Part shown: one piece after another, positions 22,401 through 25,844 of the stretch
Layout of the letters: every line of letters starts with the position of its first letter
Position numbering within the stretch: the first letter of the stretch is position 1
Origin: a virus
IMG/VR virus record: IMGVR_UViG_3300020476_000004
Location: 1-50,965 of that record
Strand: one strand, 5' to 3'
Length of the DNA: 50,965 nt
The notes under the pieces: model-generated
Database searches by the model: none
What the model was told of the DNA's origin: nothing
The model's input: the letters and a program-made list of their open reading frames with translations, nothing else
Made by a program: the position numbers and the translations under genes

Positions 22401-22973
22401 GCCCGACGGTTACGTAAGTACAAGGAGTCACAGAAGGCTGATGACGATACCTATAGGGGTACGTTTGAAGAGACACTAACGCAGATCGTCTCGCCTGCTT
22501 CCCCCAGAATAGTTCGTCTGGACATGGCGGTTTACAACTATGCGCGGGAAGCACAGGAAGATCGTCGGGAATTGACGAGCAGTGTCTACAAACAGCTTCG
22601 TGACCCTAGTACAGGGTTAGCAGATGCGGACATTGAGAAGCTGGCCAAACTGATTATCGCCCAGCGCCGGGACATCGACCAACGTCTTGGCCATTTGACC
22701 AAGACCGCGATGGACTTGGGGGCGTTAAGCGCCTCCCGTGAAAGACTCCGCACCATGTTAATGCGAACGAATATTGGTTCCGACCGAGCGGGGGCAATTC
22801 TTGATGGCGCTACCGAACGCTTTATACCTGATAAGAACAATCGGGAAGAATTCCTAGGCCCCGAGAGTCCTCCGTGGAAACGGGAGCGGTTCAATAAATT
22901 TGAGGAAGCCCTTCGCAAGCATGGCCCCCAGTATCGGTTTACCGATCCCGAGACGGGTCTGGAAATACGTTAG
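7452..22973 (+). CDS. Giant 5173-aa virion-associated multidomain protein
   Basis: An uninterrupted 15.5-kb gene. Visible landmarks: an N-terminal unknown region; glycine/alanine-rich hydrophobic stretches near residues 706-740, 920-945 and 1045-1065 that could contact membranes; an acidic coiled-coil and EEAAEEAAEE low-complexity zone around 1080-1600; a zincin motif HEVGH at 2396-2400; a second metallopeptidase-like helix EELVHAVDE at 2880-2888 with Glu in place of the first His; an EIQSD motif at 3556-3560 and a YDNTLP motif at 3864, which together mark a domain common in large polyvalent phage proteins; and a C-terminal TVLNVPAYHLRNAI segment of the same families. Such proteins are usually ejected with the DNA and degrade, modify or protect. 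Function is inferred; the open frame is certain. Confidence 0.9.
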   Translation: MALTPAFLKSLPSYSEWKEDNPVDRLGRPIRADNEFNLRKGYADFVEKSTPQATPDQRAMLREKDLKHLAESPEIESEEEFLAALKRYNAISTREKTERIFRDTVDGGVRGDAPAYYFLGDALNGQATRQQLEADEFDATEFLRISDKMEDIASGRGNKPQIDKRPRHIELGISLEEYYKNPQLQRITFTSPAERDPEAFTISETEQAYYDRFAEMVGQYSEEVWPDYKKLVQRQVGAVAIDVPRINPVTKETENMFVLMDDVPDDQHEAAVEKSIQAGLLHPDFKENALKALKAKDKDGNLEVDVRNYYEALQKVQSAANIADTPVEGESRLRGLPLDVVDPESVQHNFKDSLRRLSRQAALSHSKHGGVKLPFVRSPKGQILPQTELIEGKATLFKPGELLQQDYKNLLDQFRGAYRGSVEHLSDEVVLKALQDTVYNMAVSSGLMPFHEGKKKLPKLEGAVGAAIKGVAYPFVSERDVGSRLAGNIYTTEYGARLVHPRLLVAKNDFAALKRNAEKLGTTEDKLELERLTYLENNYDRFLDDIFNSTADIRNSWITHVGKEASAPFSLDREEAEKVAKGRIDVEILANWLDTEKGTNWINRLGQSAIQGSGDLVGMALMGGGKLVNKATGVWGDAADFWTGKGSGYDRVDISDDPVNPEGLEKAGAHILLRSAKERQANRAVAGMFGRKHSFMDVGSTMAVPLIIDLSASAALAVPTAGIGSTAYASAAFAKYGLKATAKSYLHGAVGMGLRNILREGAEDSVQVALEKAYAKGFLKTLPSVKVIGKGADKWLPSSSAVGFRSPYAVGTRGGKRAQISFANLPKGVLPKRYVENIIKNSGSVNKLSGVLPSSMRAEAATDALVAISKGIKAGQYPAISAPAFLRSAGHTYGDIHMALQGAVGPDGKPLSPAEIHDRAFGGSVMAGMFTVATVVGLQRIGMGGLEDWVTGGATIGQVRRVFEKLRTKKYLTDDEAVIDMIKQVVGEGLKSVSGRFKGPIARGALYESLQEGSDAWLNTFARSFAMEMTSEDDWNRPFMTRVHEMLMGAAYGLGLGAMGGALHRVRRPQSPIDQMRTQQDVLAKLSLKVHDRLVSKLEETGSTETAATVKEIFSQLDLMARASPEKDVRKKLESEKAATETGENYEENKAAEIIERLAELHANPLPSDAPVEAKEKLRDEAAELWQEYQILKGKLEETPESAPEAEAEAVGEKTESTTESPEEPAQSEEDQQLDNTQFTLTMLGLVDLEADLLAAANDPLSTPEEDRQTLIDLINEQYDKVKDNTRETEGIKGRQKYAQARDYLIAQITTGVTEKAAGTAQKGASTESIQSAIDEVLSEDADAADAKLASGTGEAVITRTAKEELIEGLKQILEAENTARPVGEQVTPEIIGVEANRMVSRLMESVRRDLKETEDLAKFDSLEEELRGRLEDAQKAHDGVKAAARKGGRREYQGGVSKGYFTETPNEGTIAGLQEVIDTRRDEIARGVGTNKSQPTRKQQLIILESLLETLQGFRKMNLRREQIKGQQDEERRIREFQQAEEARARMEAEKQAAEEAAEEAAEEDADIAGKDEADAPAAEDSQETVSLQRETFVQNMIRAGALKSGSAGEHSVAVMGLPKRLNLSSAERGQTGEEIREGVKIEFPSLSFNENNRPVTYDYLREAYAAQGVIINDDQWATVRSSGVKFGGSNIWLIKDIDGGIFDDGRGERTGHDVVLFNNDPRSMRKAFDDVGHESIMVPNGFNRTKVNKTFRGDKTGRSLSQDTGVVKDIFYPVELDTETETSITGLTARTYGATPEEITYKISSRAQTLMEFINPDTPIIVRLDETDPVDAKAPQSVRESSIKAYKREFTAWLNGNVEAGKTPINKEALGKILRADSSTTREGIRSLYFTGLSARADRAVVEVALLQALANKAEGQSDADAMMSVLKERITLSEKTTSTDEFKSAVTAFESLIGRDVTFESDKTTLAFVLSEFLMGDRLATAGPLGVEMEADPDLDIVDWVLGRVADTVRKSATEGKLPRNESAADPEAWSPPREGGTLRRKDPPPVPNLYNPKNDLLNLQTKYAQLLNSDNVQRKASGTMAHLDDADSGDGVQALLAEEGPASSVDEPRVSEELEQAAARLENLPEAEVVMTGVRQALATTLAESEKVVEALETLQEGILTDLDLESPPLKSPLETYQQVERLLHAAFVSPEHQEYVRGQLAERRAKFLETFVIETGKSEQGLLALMDLVASRIVNLKPQDATQLKIIRSWFSKPEESIAEASLSQIVEVVMAYRAERAAKAPSYVDGVHRPMIEYRNTEDIAELGLVDGDMSTVIEALRNMEGRVDVIGDDPMKKLASTLFLEYEEFLNTLDIRIIKGAPYFAGSYDEELGMIFINTNGRYGEGVSSVLLHEVGHAIFQKIMTTPDEDLTPPQRAARKEMRVVYERAKEQWVKAKSKGKADPVMDYVFGTGRATLRARRNRIVDPLTGLAQIDFTGGDLRRVRGMLASGDISSSSERELDLSQPTAPDIILPRAQGSSFEEFYTVWMSSTSFQAATRKIAVQNRSLFRRIMDGILKLFGKTPGVYTEAEQALEAVFDFTNHRNSNEVTQLYEEQRGEIVGAVAHYVKEQNFLRSRYNALRGTFGLLSDFDPLLGDPTGTVGRADYTNVNMPGYPYGGVFDLQDTVWWQTRTSFKTSDGAGLQVERDLFEEYSKAAQEWHKAAIDLQHDPDFGTKSNSIDYDDYVGKRDEFIRKANLVVFERLLKDEVSRRVPSGMRIVYLNSDSPLLKSTDGAIDNSDQIAFQTWSDTIDVGDLRSVAPAPLMVVVLDNAMDSVHTEVGLVGMSEFLDRGDPKQFDKVIPPGPTYITNFGPRPSSLARRDNALRFRDNIEALVTEELVHAVDELSSTDAEIDQVIEEIGIEGLIEMSAEYHLVSPRFERERERRGYVPKERDTHDAVVATMKDPNDPDHSNTRRIILAEGVRAEVQKRITGRPSEDVSLGNIGWRERFYIGESAPGSPFMRLVRRQLTGFFTKVMTQLGDMRARVGTEVRSNPRLQEMAHRVHLNLKALYNEESEELGFLTHDRQTELKAGRMPEFDPSDPNSGVKQAIASFDALDSVYHATHRDVPLPPLRRVIGEDSETDFILGLERVLKRNEEGQIFIGAHKYPLPKSGLVSEERFKKMLGKRGVTLAVWEAMKVAYPELVVDPADVIRKAYSRADLQASLRELEDNLTWDEYDHRQRPAEGSEVYESIDSWIEEQQALGMTPQEIDAAYVKEVREAGGHEVLDTVTLGRTESEFQDLAIRTRTEIKNKARRNVAYTDPVVDVPRLVEILETQDVNIRTVDPTGVITYNVKERTVAAAKEWPFITVEHIGVGDSPVVYDSKARELKQEYGDLQHEVENLLESDPDAAVPDPQYDTWWTLVTDIVELGETDWDIKWETQDVGDGFAGRGDDLASIKRMLTKEFGVQNENTLEQVATKMNRLHELYLQLEALSDPNLHDNTENFAENYGNVAPDEYEAFNPQTGLGNTAVIVRVKGIHEYGHTDKPDTLVWVRGKFIGGDDGKIIFRVDEIQSDAAQRAQKNKPTFKWREGLVIDNSLHVYSGSTGSFVRGVWQGQELDRVDILQGGSREFRRALSNEIKASVGPSGYAPYTAKMHRDITESGHPLYPHASTIGLRAAITHALQHGADSIFVPDGGTAMLTEGHHLTAKRLYGNNVDEIPEIRGKREFQSNVISGSVYRPPSRELVFTGRVGWGYPDATAFAVPRLEALKIPHDGEERWDSMVREAVLRDHAAKVNRLQGRDTGELETGLPIGASVAGDPAMKFEVMVGDTMVKYTTMTVPVSPDATLHLSPENQAIADEALQMSTIIQTEKGMRLAYDNTLPDGMAKLTGDSGTTVDLGQHKFATKRMAGVAALADDDGTFQTAILNPDGTPHSGTTGKLFSLEGAKTKEEEAGGIPLVGRNFRFKQKRFKERFKGRRKTNWYDQRRVPDEQQRVVEAALRKKFVEGIEVGQFFENGKFLHYDDIEGKWGSHLPKQWAAIITRGKQDPRVMRMVKDYERWSEAANALLKSDLTLLEKLLTKAYKGPTTAPPDVQAALNLAVGTTDKVDVDVETKKGVIANFKRVVKQVRAEVLANKRPVEHSSEEAIKSLKETLVTKVLERLRFHKIQELKAQQKTAYKFLEQDTELGPAIVDSLKATRATIDSLSTLVSKQFKLSDVNGGKIGLTFDSMLGLYLTRGYRIFNDLAYLTEVMNPDGKFQDRRDAALPFFEQEQIKVHKKLIEQELEGEILKLDKGIAFTDPAAEAHAKVLKGLSSKDYKAEVNRRAEQKLKDNPELAAGALNAFLADIEATARGRSEGAMSPEKMKKELGEGVYQLSRVEVDNLRAKADIDEGVRYLLGQFGLQRTEDGSFEEQGLANLHSTLATLTRMAEGITFWNDLKTVGGVKDGDLENAFVYTLEEAQQAGLTKEGARPYVNARTGHRLTMTSLGEEGEGVAGVFDPTFDMYVPEDLYQSMRRYKRITRGNLHTWLSELSKGEKGGARLGSYAAHIFLKMNALMLFTKTVLNVPAYHLRNAITALTSYSAAAAVSPVGVMNEFFWAFARSRAAARGESKVKSLVFGRDPRIKTGEQILMQRIGVDQGNMDVNFLSQLAQKSKQDPYQLFYDGFREIMDLHPADMTEEGMVKKGLLKLKRGAKGGEKYVIGPVFQRLSDFAQGIDAAAKIAMFKKELKVLRQAKKSDQDNKVDTGYHNMTDEQMEFEAARKTRAMSPTYSEAPLFAKWYRKANPIWGDPFGSFFLDQFRIVWNQSMGIPSEEQKSGNPIIRNRGYLRQTLALGVHSATPAAAVGSALLLGINPTDEEEELLKAAAPAWGKLNQWIYMPGDVANKIFGFMPGASYDPDELYALDLTYINASSPVFDGATAGILEVFRGDYDDAARNIVEGYVGRFVRPSLIGGLVGEAFNNKDGRVYDEQIDSLSTKAFKSLGYIAQRGVEPGNARRLRKYKESQKADDDTYRGTFEETLTQIVSPASPRIVRLDMAVYNYAREAQEDRRELTSSVYKQLRDPSTGLADADIEKLAKLIIAQRRDIDQRLGHLTKTAMDLGALSASRERLRTMLMRTNIGSDRAGAILDGATERFIPDKNNREEFLGPESPPWKRERFNKFEEALRKHGPQYRFTDPETGLEIR

Positions 22974-23193
22974 GGTCACCCGAAGCATACTTGCGCCGGA
23001 TCACGTTCAAGCGACTAGCTATCTTCTTGCCGAGATCATCGGGGTCCATGTGACCGAAGAACGGATACCCGAGGGTATCATTCTCTATCGGGTAGATCCG
23101 TATGGAATCAGGGATCACTTCGTCCCCCGCTACCACACCGTCGATCATGATCGGCAACCCGTTGGGGCGGAACTCGCGTACCATTTCAATCAT
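22939..23193 (-). CDS. Hypothetical protein, 84 aa (last gene of minus operon)
   Basis: Unrecognised small protein with a beta-rich N-terminus (GLPIMIDGVVAGDEV, SIRIYPIEND) and a basic C-terminal helix. Its 3' end overlaps the 3' end of the giant gene by 35 nt on the opposite strand, so the two operons are tail-to-tail with no intergenic terminator. Its ATG overlaps the stop of the upstream gene (ATGA). Confidence 0.72.
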   Translation of the reverse strand: MIEMVREFRPNGLPIMIDGVVAGDEVIPDSIRIYPIENDTLGYPFFGHMDPDDLGKKIASRLNVIRRKYASGDPNVFPDPSRDR

Positions 23194-23492
23194 AGTTCCG
23201 GTATCTCGGTTGGGGTTAATAGCATGAGCGCCTGTTGGAGTTTATCCAAGTCCTCTTCTGCTATGGGTTTGTCCAGTTCCCACGGACCATAGCCACAGGC
23301 GATTGCGATTGCGTGTGCATAACTGTCTCGCTTTTCCGCACTGTAGGTTGTCTTTGATCGCAGGGACATATTGGGGGTGTAGGCAATCACCGCCCACCCA
23401 TTGACTGCTTCGTTGTCAGGTTTAGACTGCATCTTAACGGGTACTCCGTTAATATCAATCACCTGCATATTTATCCTTGGGGGTATACTCAT
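23190..23492 (-). CDS. Hypothetical protein, 100 aa
   Basis: Unrecognised. It starts by ATGA overlap with the upstream gene; an internal Met (residue 9, MQVIDINGVPV) is an alternative start. The sequence mixes beta (WAVIAYTPN) and helix (EEDLDKLQQALMLL) and shows no motif of known function. It is part of a run of four overlapping small genes. Confidence 0.72.
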   Translation of the reverse strand: MSIPPRINMQVIDINGVPVKMQSKPDNEAVNGWAVIAYTPNMSLRSKTTYSAEKRDSYAHAIAIACGYGPWELDKPIAEEDLDKLQQALMLLTPTEIPEL

Positions 23493-23794
23493 GGTCTCTT
23501 GAAGGTCATTCCGTCCGAGAAGGGGATGGGTTTGCGATCAGGTCCGACAGATACCCACCACTTGAAGTCTTCCTGACTCACCCAGAAGTCTAAGCCGTAG
23601 GCACTGGCGGTTTCGTTCATCCGTCTTTTGGTGGTGGCGGTTAGCCAGCCACCGGAGTTCAACGTAATGGTGTCCGGTGTGAACTCCACTATGTTCGTAT
23701 CGTGGTAGCGAACGGCGGTCTTCAGGCCCATCTTGTCAGACAGGTCGAGTACCTTCGTCGCAGTCTTCCCCTTGAGGAGATTACTTATGCTCAT
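23489..23794 (-). CDS. Conserved phage protein of unknown function, 101 aa
   Basis: Contains the pattern ITLNSGGWLTATTKRRMNE and then WVSQEDFKWWVSV, a combination I recognise from small uncharacterised proteins in many unrelated phages (GGW-x-T-x-TTK-x-RMN). The family is usually encoded in early regions and has no assigned function. Overlaps by 4 nt with the downstream gene and by 14 nt with the upstream one. Confidence 0.78.
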   Translation of the reverse strand: MSISNLLKGKTATKVLDLSDKMGLKTAVRYHDTNIVEFTPDTITLNSGGWLTATTKRRMNETASAYGLDFWVSQEDFKWWVSVGPDRKPIPFSDGMTFKRP

Positions 23795-24038
23795 TTGTTT
23801 GTTCTTTGTACTTGGTTAATGCCTCCTCCATACGGGCAGCGAGGTCCGCCAACCACGGTCCAGTGGACACGGCGTTGATGGTGAGGCTTGTGCTTATGTC
23901 TCTGATCTCACGGAGGAGATCGGCGGTTGCTTCTCGTTCCCTGTGGAGTTCTTCCCGTAACTCAGCAAGCGGTAACTGCTGCTGTGATATACGCTTGATA
24001 GCGGGCATCCATTTACTTACGTCTATTGGGTCACTCAT
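23781..24038 (-). CDS. Hypothetical helical protein, 85 aa
   Basis: Unrecognised, largely alpha-helical and acidic (QQLPLAELREELHREREATADLL), so probably a coiled-coil dimer. No enzyme motif. Tightly packed: 14 nt overlap with the next gene, 6 nt after the previous stop. Confidence 0.7.
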   Translation of the reverse strand: MSDPIDVSKWMPAIKRISQQQLPLAELREELHREREATADLLREIRDISTSLTINAVSTGPWLADLAARMEEALTKYKEQTNEHK

Positions 24039-24044
24039 AATTCA

Positions 24045-24203
24045 TTAACGGTCGTTGTCCTTTGGCTTACACCCCACGCCATCTTCATCCATGTTACAGG
24101 GTTCAGGGTTCAGGGTTAAGAGTTCAGGGTTGTCTGTCCGCTTCCGTCGCAGGACAAGAAGCAGGGTTAAGGGTACAAGAATCAGGAATAATAATTCATT
24201 CAT
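24045..24203 (-). CDS. Small single-pass membrane protein, 52 aa
   Basis: Starts with a hydrophobic helix (NELLFLILVPLTLLLVL) followed by RRKR, a classic N-out/C-in membrane anchor. The soluble tail contains the peptide NPELLTLNPEPCN, which is the translation of the local 7-bp tandem repeat (units GGTTCAG/GGTTAAG at 24096-24130 on the plus strand), so the repeat has been absorbed into the reading frame. The start chosen is ATG 24203, 4 nt after the upstream stop; an in-frame ATG at 24230 lies inside the upstream gene. Confidence 0.6.
   Translation of the reverse strand: MNELLFLILVPLTLLLVLRRKRTDNPELLTLNPEPCNMDEDGVGCKPKDNDR
24096..24130 (-). repeat. Heptamer tandem repeat inside a CDS
   Basis: About four tandem degenerate copies of a 7-bp unit (plus strand GGTTCAG, GGTTAAG, AGTTCAG). 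They lie in frame inside the 52-residue membrane protein gene and encode L-N-P-E-type residues. Same family as the repeats at 24373, 24660, 24866, 31215, 35014, 37563 and 39820. Confidence 0.75.
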
Positions 24204-24207
24204 GGTT

Positions 24208-24372
24208 TCAATATGGTTTGTGTATAACATATGCTTGGTGTCTTTCCCCTTCGTAGTTAAACGTAACGAGATCGCGTCCGTTAATGTCTTCCTCTATGTT
24301 AAGGAACTCGACATTATCCAGACGGACCTCCTCTCCATCCAACGTGACGTAGGGTATGTATGGGTGACTCAT
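24208..24372 (-). CDS. Hypothetical protein, 54 aa
   Basis: Minus-strand frame beginning MSHPYIPYVTLDGEEV and ending HQAYVIHKPY, stop at 24208. It is acidic with alternating beta pattern and looks like a real small domain rather than chance reading. The ATG at 24372 comes immediately after a heptamer repeat array that contains the stop of the upstream gene. Function unknown. Confidence 0.6.
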   Translation of the reverse strand: MSHPYIPYVTLDGEEVRLDNVEFLNIEEDINGRDLVTFNYEGERHQAYVIHKPY

Positions 24373-24394
24373 GATTCAGGAATCAGGAATCAGC
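24373..24394 (-). repeat. Heptamer tandem repeat at gene junction
   Basis: Three 7-bp units (plus strand GATTCAG GAATCAG GAATCAG). On the coding (minus) strand each unit supplies a TGA, and because 7 is not a multiple of 3 the three units stop all three frames. The upstream HTH gene terminates inside it and the next ATG (24372) directly follows. Confidence 0.85.
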
Positions 24395-24625
24395 ATCCTT
24401 AACTCGGCAGACGGGGGGATCGACTTTGTTAAGCCCTTGCTGAATACACTCGTCGAGGGACCAAAGGTCGATGAGACGTCGCCCCCGCTTAGCATTCGGT
24501 CTTTTCACAAGAGACGACTGGATAAGCCCGTCTCTTATGAAATCCCAGAGGTAGCGTTCCGAAAGTCCGCTATACTTTGCCGCATCTTTGAGTGTGACCC
24601 ATCTTGGTTGTAGTTGTTGGTTCAT
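24383..24625 (-). CDS. Excisionase-like winged-helix DNA-binding protein, 80 aa
   Basis: Carries a MerR/excisionase-type HTH: WVTLKDAAKYSGLSERYLWDF (residues 9-29), then a wing with RRLIDLWSLDECI. This is the usual layout of helix_turn_helix_17/Xis-like regulators (about 60-80 residues). The gene may be a regulator or accessory protein; no integrase is visible nearby. It ends in residues DADS encoded by the heptamer repeat. Its start codon overlaps the stop of a 10-codon leader ORF. Confidence 0.78.
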   Translation of the reverse strand: MNQQLQPRWVTLKDAAKYSGLSERYLWDFIRDGLIQSSLVKRPNAKRGRRLIDLWSLDECIQQGLNKVDPPVCRVKDADS

Positions 24626-24654
24626 TGTATTGTCTTTTCTATTGTCAGGTTCAT
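24622..24654 (-). CDS. Leader mini-ORF A, 10 aa
   Basis: Ten codons, MNLTIEKTIQ, whose TGA overlaps the ATG of the HTH gene as ATGA. The same mini-ORF is duplicated exactly at 24828-24860 before a different gene. Likely role is translational coupling; the peptide itself may be irrelevant. Expression is not proven. Confidence 0.4.
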   Translation of the reverse strand: MNLTIEKTIQ

Positions 24655-24680
24655 GTGTCGATTCAGGAATCAGGATTCAG
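24622..24680 (-). repeat. 59-bp leader cassette, copy A
   Basis: Exact 59-bp direct repeat of 24828-24886 (offset 206). In minus orientation it consists of three heptamer stop units, a spacer CGACAC, a 10-codon ORF (MNLTIEKTIQ) and the ATG of the next gene. It includes the ends of two adjacent genes and so behaves as an intergenic module. Confidence 0.92.
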
Positions 24681-24831
24681 CATCCTGTGCAGCCCACCGA
24701 GTTGACCACGCTCTCCGTGAGCCGTTGGTTGTTCGCCAGAACTTGCCATCTTCAAAGATGGAATAAGTCCCATGCCGCCACGGTTCTGTCGGACTCCATG
24801 AGAACTTAACTATTCTTCGTGTGGTAATCAT
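24670..24831 (-). CDS. Hypothetical basic protein, 53 aa
   Basis: Minus-strand frame starting MITTRRIVKFSW and rich in Trp and Arg (GKFWRTTNGSRRAWSTRW). It ends AES within the heptamer array, exactly as its neighbour ends in DADS. The aromatic/basic pattern suggests a small nucleic-acid-binding or beta-barrel fold; no family recognised. Its ATG overlaps the stop of leader mini-ORF B. Confidence 0.62.
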   Translation of the reverse strand: MITTRRIVKFSWSPTEPWRHGTYSIFEDGKFWRTTNGSRRAWSTRWAAQDAES

Positions 24832-24860
24832 TGTATTGTCTTTTCTATTGTCAGGTTCAT
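24828..24860 (-). CDS. Leader mini-ORF B, 10 aa
   Basis: Identical in sequence to leader mini-ORF A. Its TGA overlaps the ATG at 24831. Perfect conservation is explained by recent duplication, so conservation alone does not prove selection on the peptide. Confidence 0.4.
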   Translation of the reverse strand: MNLTIEKTIQ

Positions 24861-24886
24861 GTGTCGATTCAGGAATCAGGATTCAG
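24828..24886 (-). repeat. 59-bp leader cassette, copy B
   Basis: Second exact copy of the 59-bp module (see 24622). It lies between the DNA-glycosylase-sized conserved gene at 24869 and the 53-residue gene. Three heptamer units at its upstream end hold the upstream gene's stop codon. Confidence 0.92.
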
Positions 24887-25342
24887 GAACCAGTCAGGGG
24901 TATCACGCCCCGACCACTTGGCGAAGTAACTCTTCTCACCGTTGTAGTAGGCACGGTAAGCAGTCACTGCGAATACTCGTTTGTATTCTTCCGGCATGGC
25001 CTGAGCGAATGGGGTGAGACCCTGCTTGCTCAAGCCTAGCTTTGAGTAGTTAGCTGCACACCAGTGTATGACATCAGTTGACTTGTGCGTCTTGCCATAA
25101 CGGTAGGTGTACTCGCGGCACATCTCATCGGCATGGGTGAGTAGCCAATCATAGTTGTCCTTGGATTCCCTAGCCCAGATGGTGCATGGGTGATTGTAGA
25201 AGGCGCGCTTGTATGGGGCATCACCCTTGGGGTAGGCCGCACACAACATCTGCGCTGACTCAAGGATCATCTTGACCACATGCTTGTCGCACAGTTGCTG
25301 TGCGGCGGTGGTCGGATCTTTATCTACGACAAATATATTCAT
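24869..25342 (-). CDS. Conserved phage protein, 157 aa (CDKHVVKMILE family), function unknown
   Basis: Begins MNIFVVDKDPTTAAQQLCDKHVVKMILESAQML, an N-terminal signature (D-x-DP-x-AA-x4-CDKHVVKM-x-LE-x-AQ-L) that I know from many lytic phage genomes where it is annotated only as hypothetical. Conserved polar residues C, D, K and H in one helix, and HPCTIWARES further on, suggest an active site, but I do not assign a reaction. The C-terminus NPDS comes from the heptamer repeat. The start overlaps the stop of a 13-codon mini-gene. Confidence 0.75.
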   Translation of the reverse strand: MNIFVVDKDPTTAAQQLCDKHVVKMILESAQMLCAAYPKGDAPYKRAFYNHPCTIWARESKDNYDWLLTHADEMCREYTYRYGKTHKSTDVIHWCAANYSKLGLSKQGLTPFAQAMPEEYKRVFAVTAYRAYYNGEKSYFAKWSGRDTPDWFLNPDS

Positions 25343-25380
25343 GCGTCTGGGTCAGGGACAGGTTTATGTTGGCCGCTCAT
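25339..25380 (-). CDS. 13-aa bridging mini-gene
   Basis: MSGQHKPVPDPDA. Its ATG overlaps the TGA of the upstream 148-residue gene (ATGA) and its own TGA overlaps the ATG of the downstream gene (ATGA). It exactly fills the 34-nt gap, letting ribosomes pass from one gene to the next without a free intergenic stretch. Peptide function unlikely; coupling role inferred. Confidence 0.45.
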   Translation of the reverse strand: MSGQHKPVPDPDA

Positions 25381-25823
25381 GTTTTAGGAACTTCGTATTC
25401 ATCACAGAACCCGAAGGATTCGATCTCATTGTTTTCCTCTATCTGTCTAATACGATCTCTCATTGCGCCACAAAACTCAGGAACTGGGATGTCCCCGAAG
25501 GATTCCTTCGACTCAATGGATGCCGCGCAATCAAACATATAGTTCATTAACGCACCCGACTCATTTGTATGCTCCAATACCGGTGGCTTGTTCGCGGTTA
25601 CACGAATCACGGTACGGGGTGGGGGTGCATCGGGATTGATGCCTCGGGCGGCTACCTGATTAAGGAGATGCACAATGTTGGCACGGGTATTCTCAATGTC
25701 CCATGTTACAAACTGCGCTTCCTCAGGGAACTCACGCTTAACTTCTTTCAATGCTCGTTGAGCGGCGGCTTTTTTGTCAAACCACTCGCGGTTATTGGAA
25801 CAGCTTACTTCGTATATTTTCAT
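25377..25823 (-). CDS. Hypothetical protein, 148 aa
   Basis: Unrecognised. N-terminal half has beta/alpha character (MKIYEVSCSNNREWFDKKAAAQRALKEVK cut here into a short domain), the middle has a proline-rich NPDAPPPRTVIRV segment, and the C-terminal helix MRDRIRQIEENNEIE is acidic. No motif known to me. Part of the coupled minus operon. Confidence 0.72.
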   Translation of the reverse strand: MKIYEVSCSNNREWFDKKAAAQRALKEVKREFPEEAQFVTWDIENTRANIVHLLNQVAARGINPDAPPPRTVIRVTANKPPVLEHTNESGALMNYMFDCAASIESKESFGDIPVPEFCGAMRDRIRQIEENNEIESFGFCDEYEVPKT

Positions 25824-25844
25824 GTGTTTGGTATCTATTTTGGT

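Noticed and set aside
24373-24394. CRISPR-like repeat arrays at 24.4-24.9 kb
   Set aside because: Units are 7 bp in direct tandem without spacers of 25-40 bp; the 59-bp cassette is present only twice and flanks genes. No cas gene is near.
24869-25342. Naming this gene a pyrimidine-dimer glycosylase
   Set aside because: The known Pyr_excise family has a different N-terminal signature; I only recognise the uncharacterised CDKHVVKM family, so no enzyme name was given.
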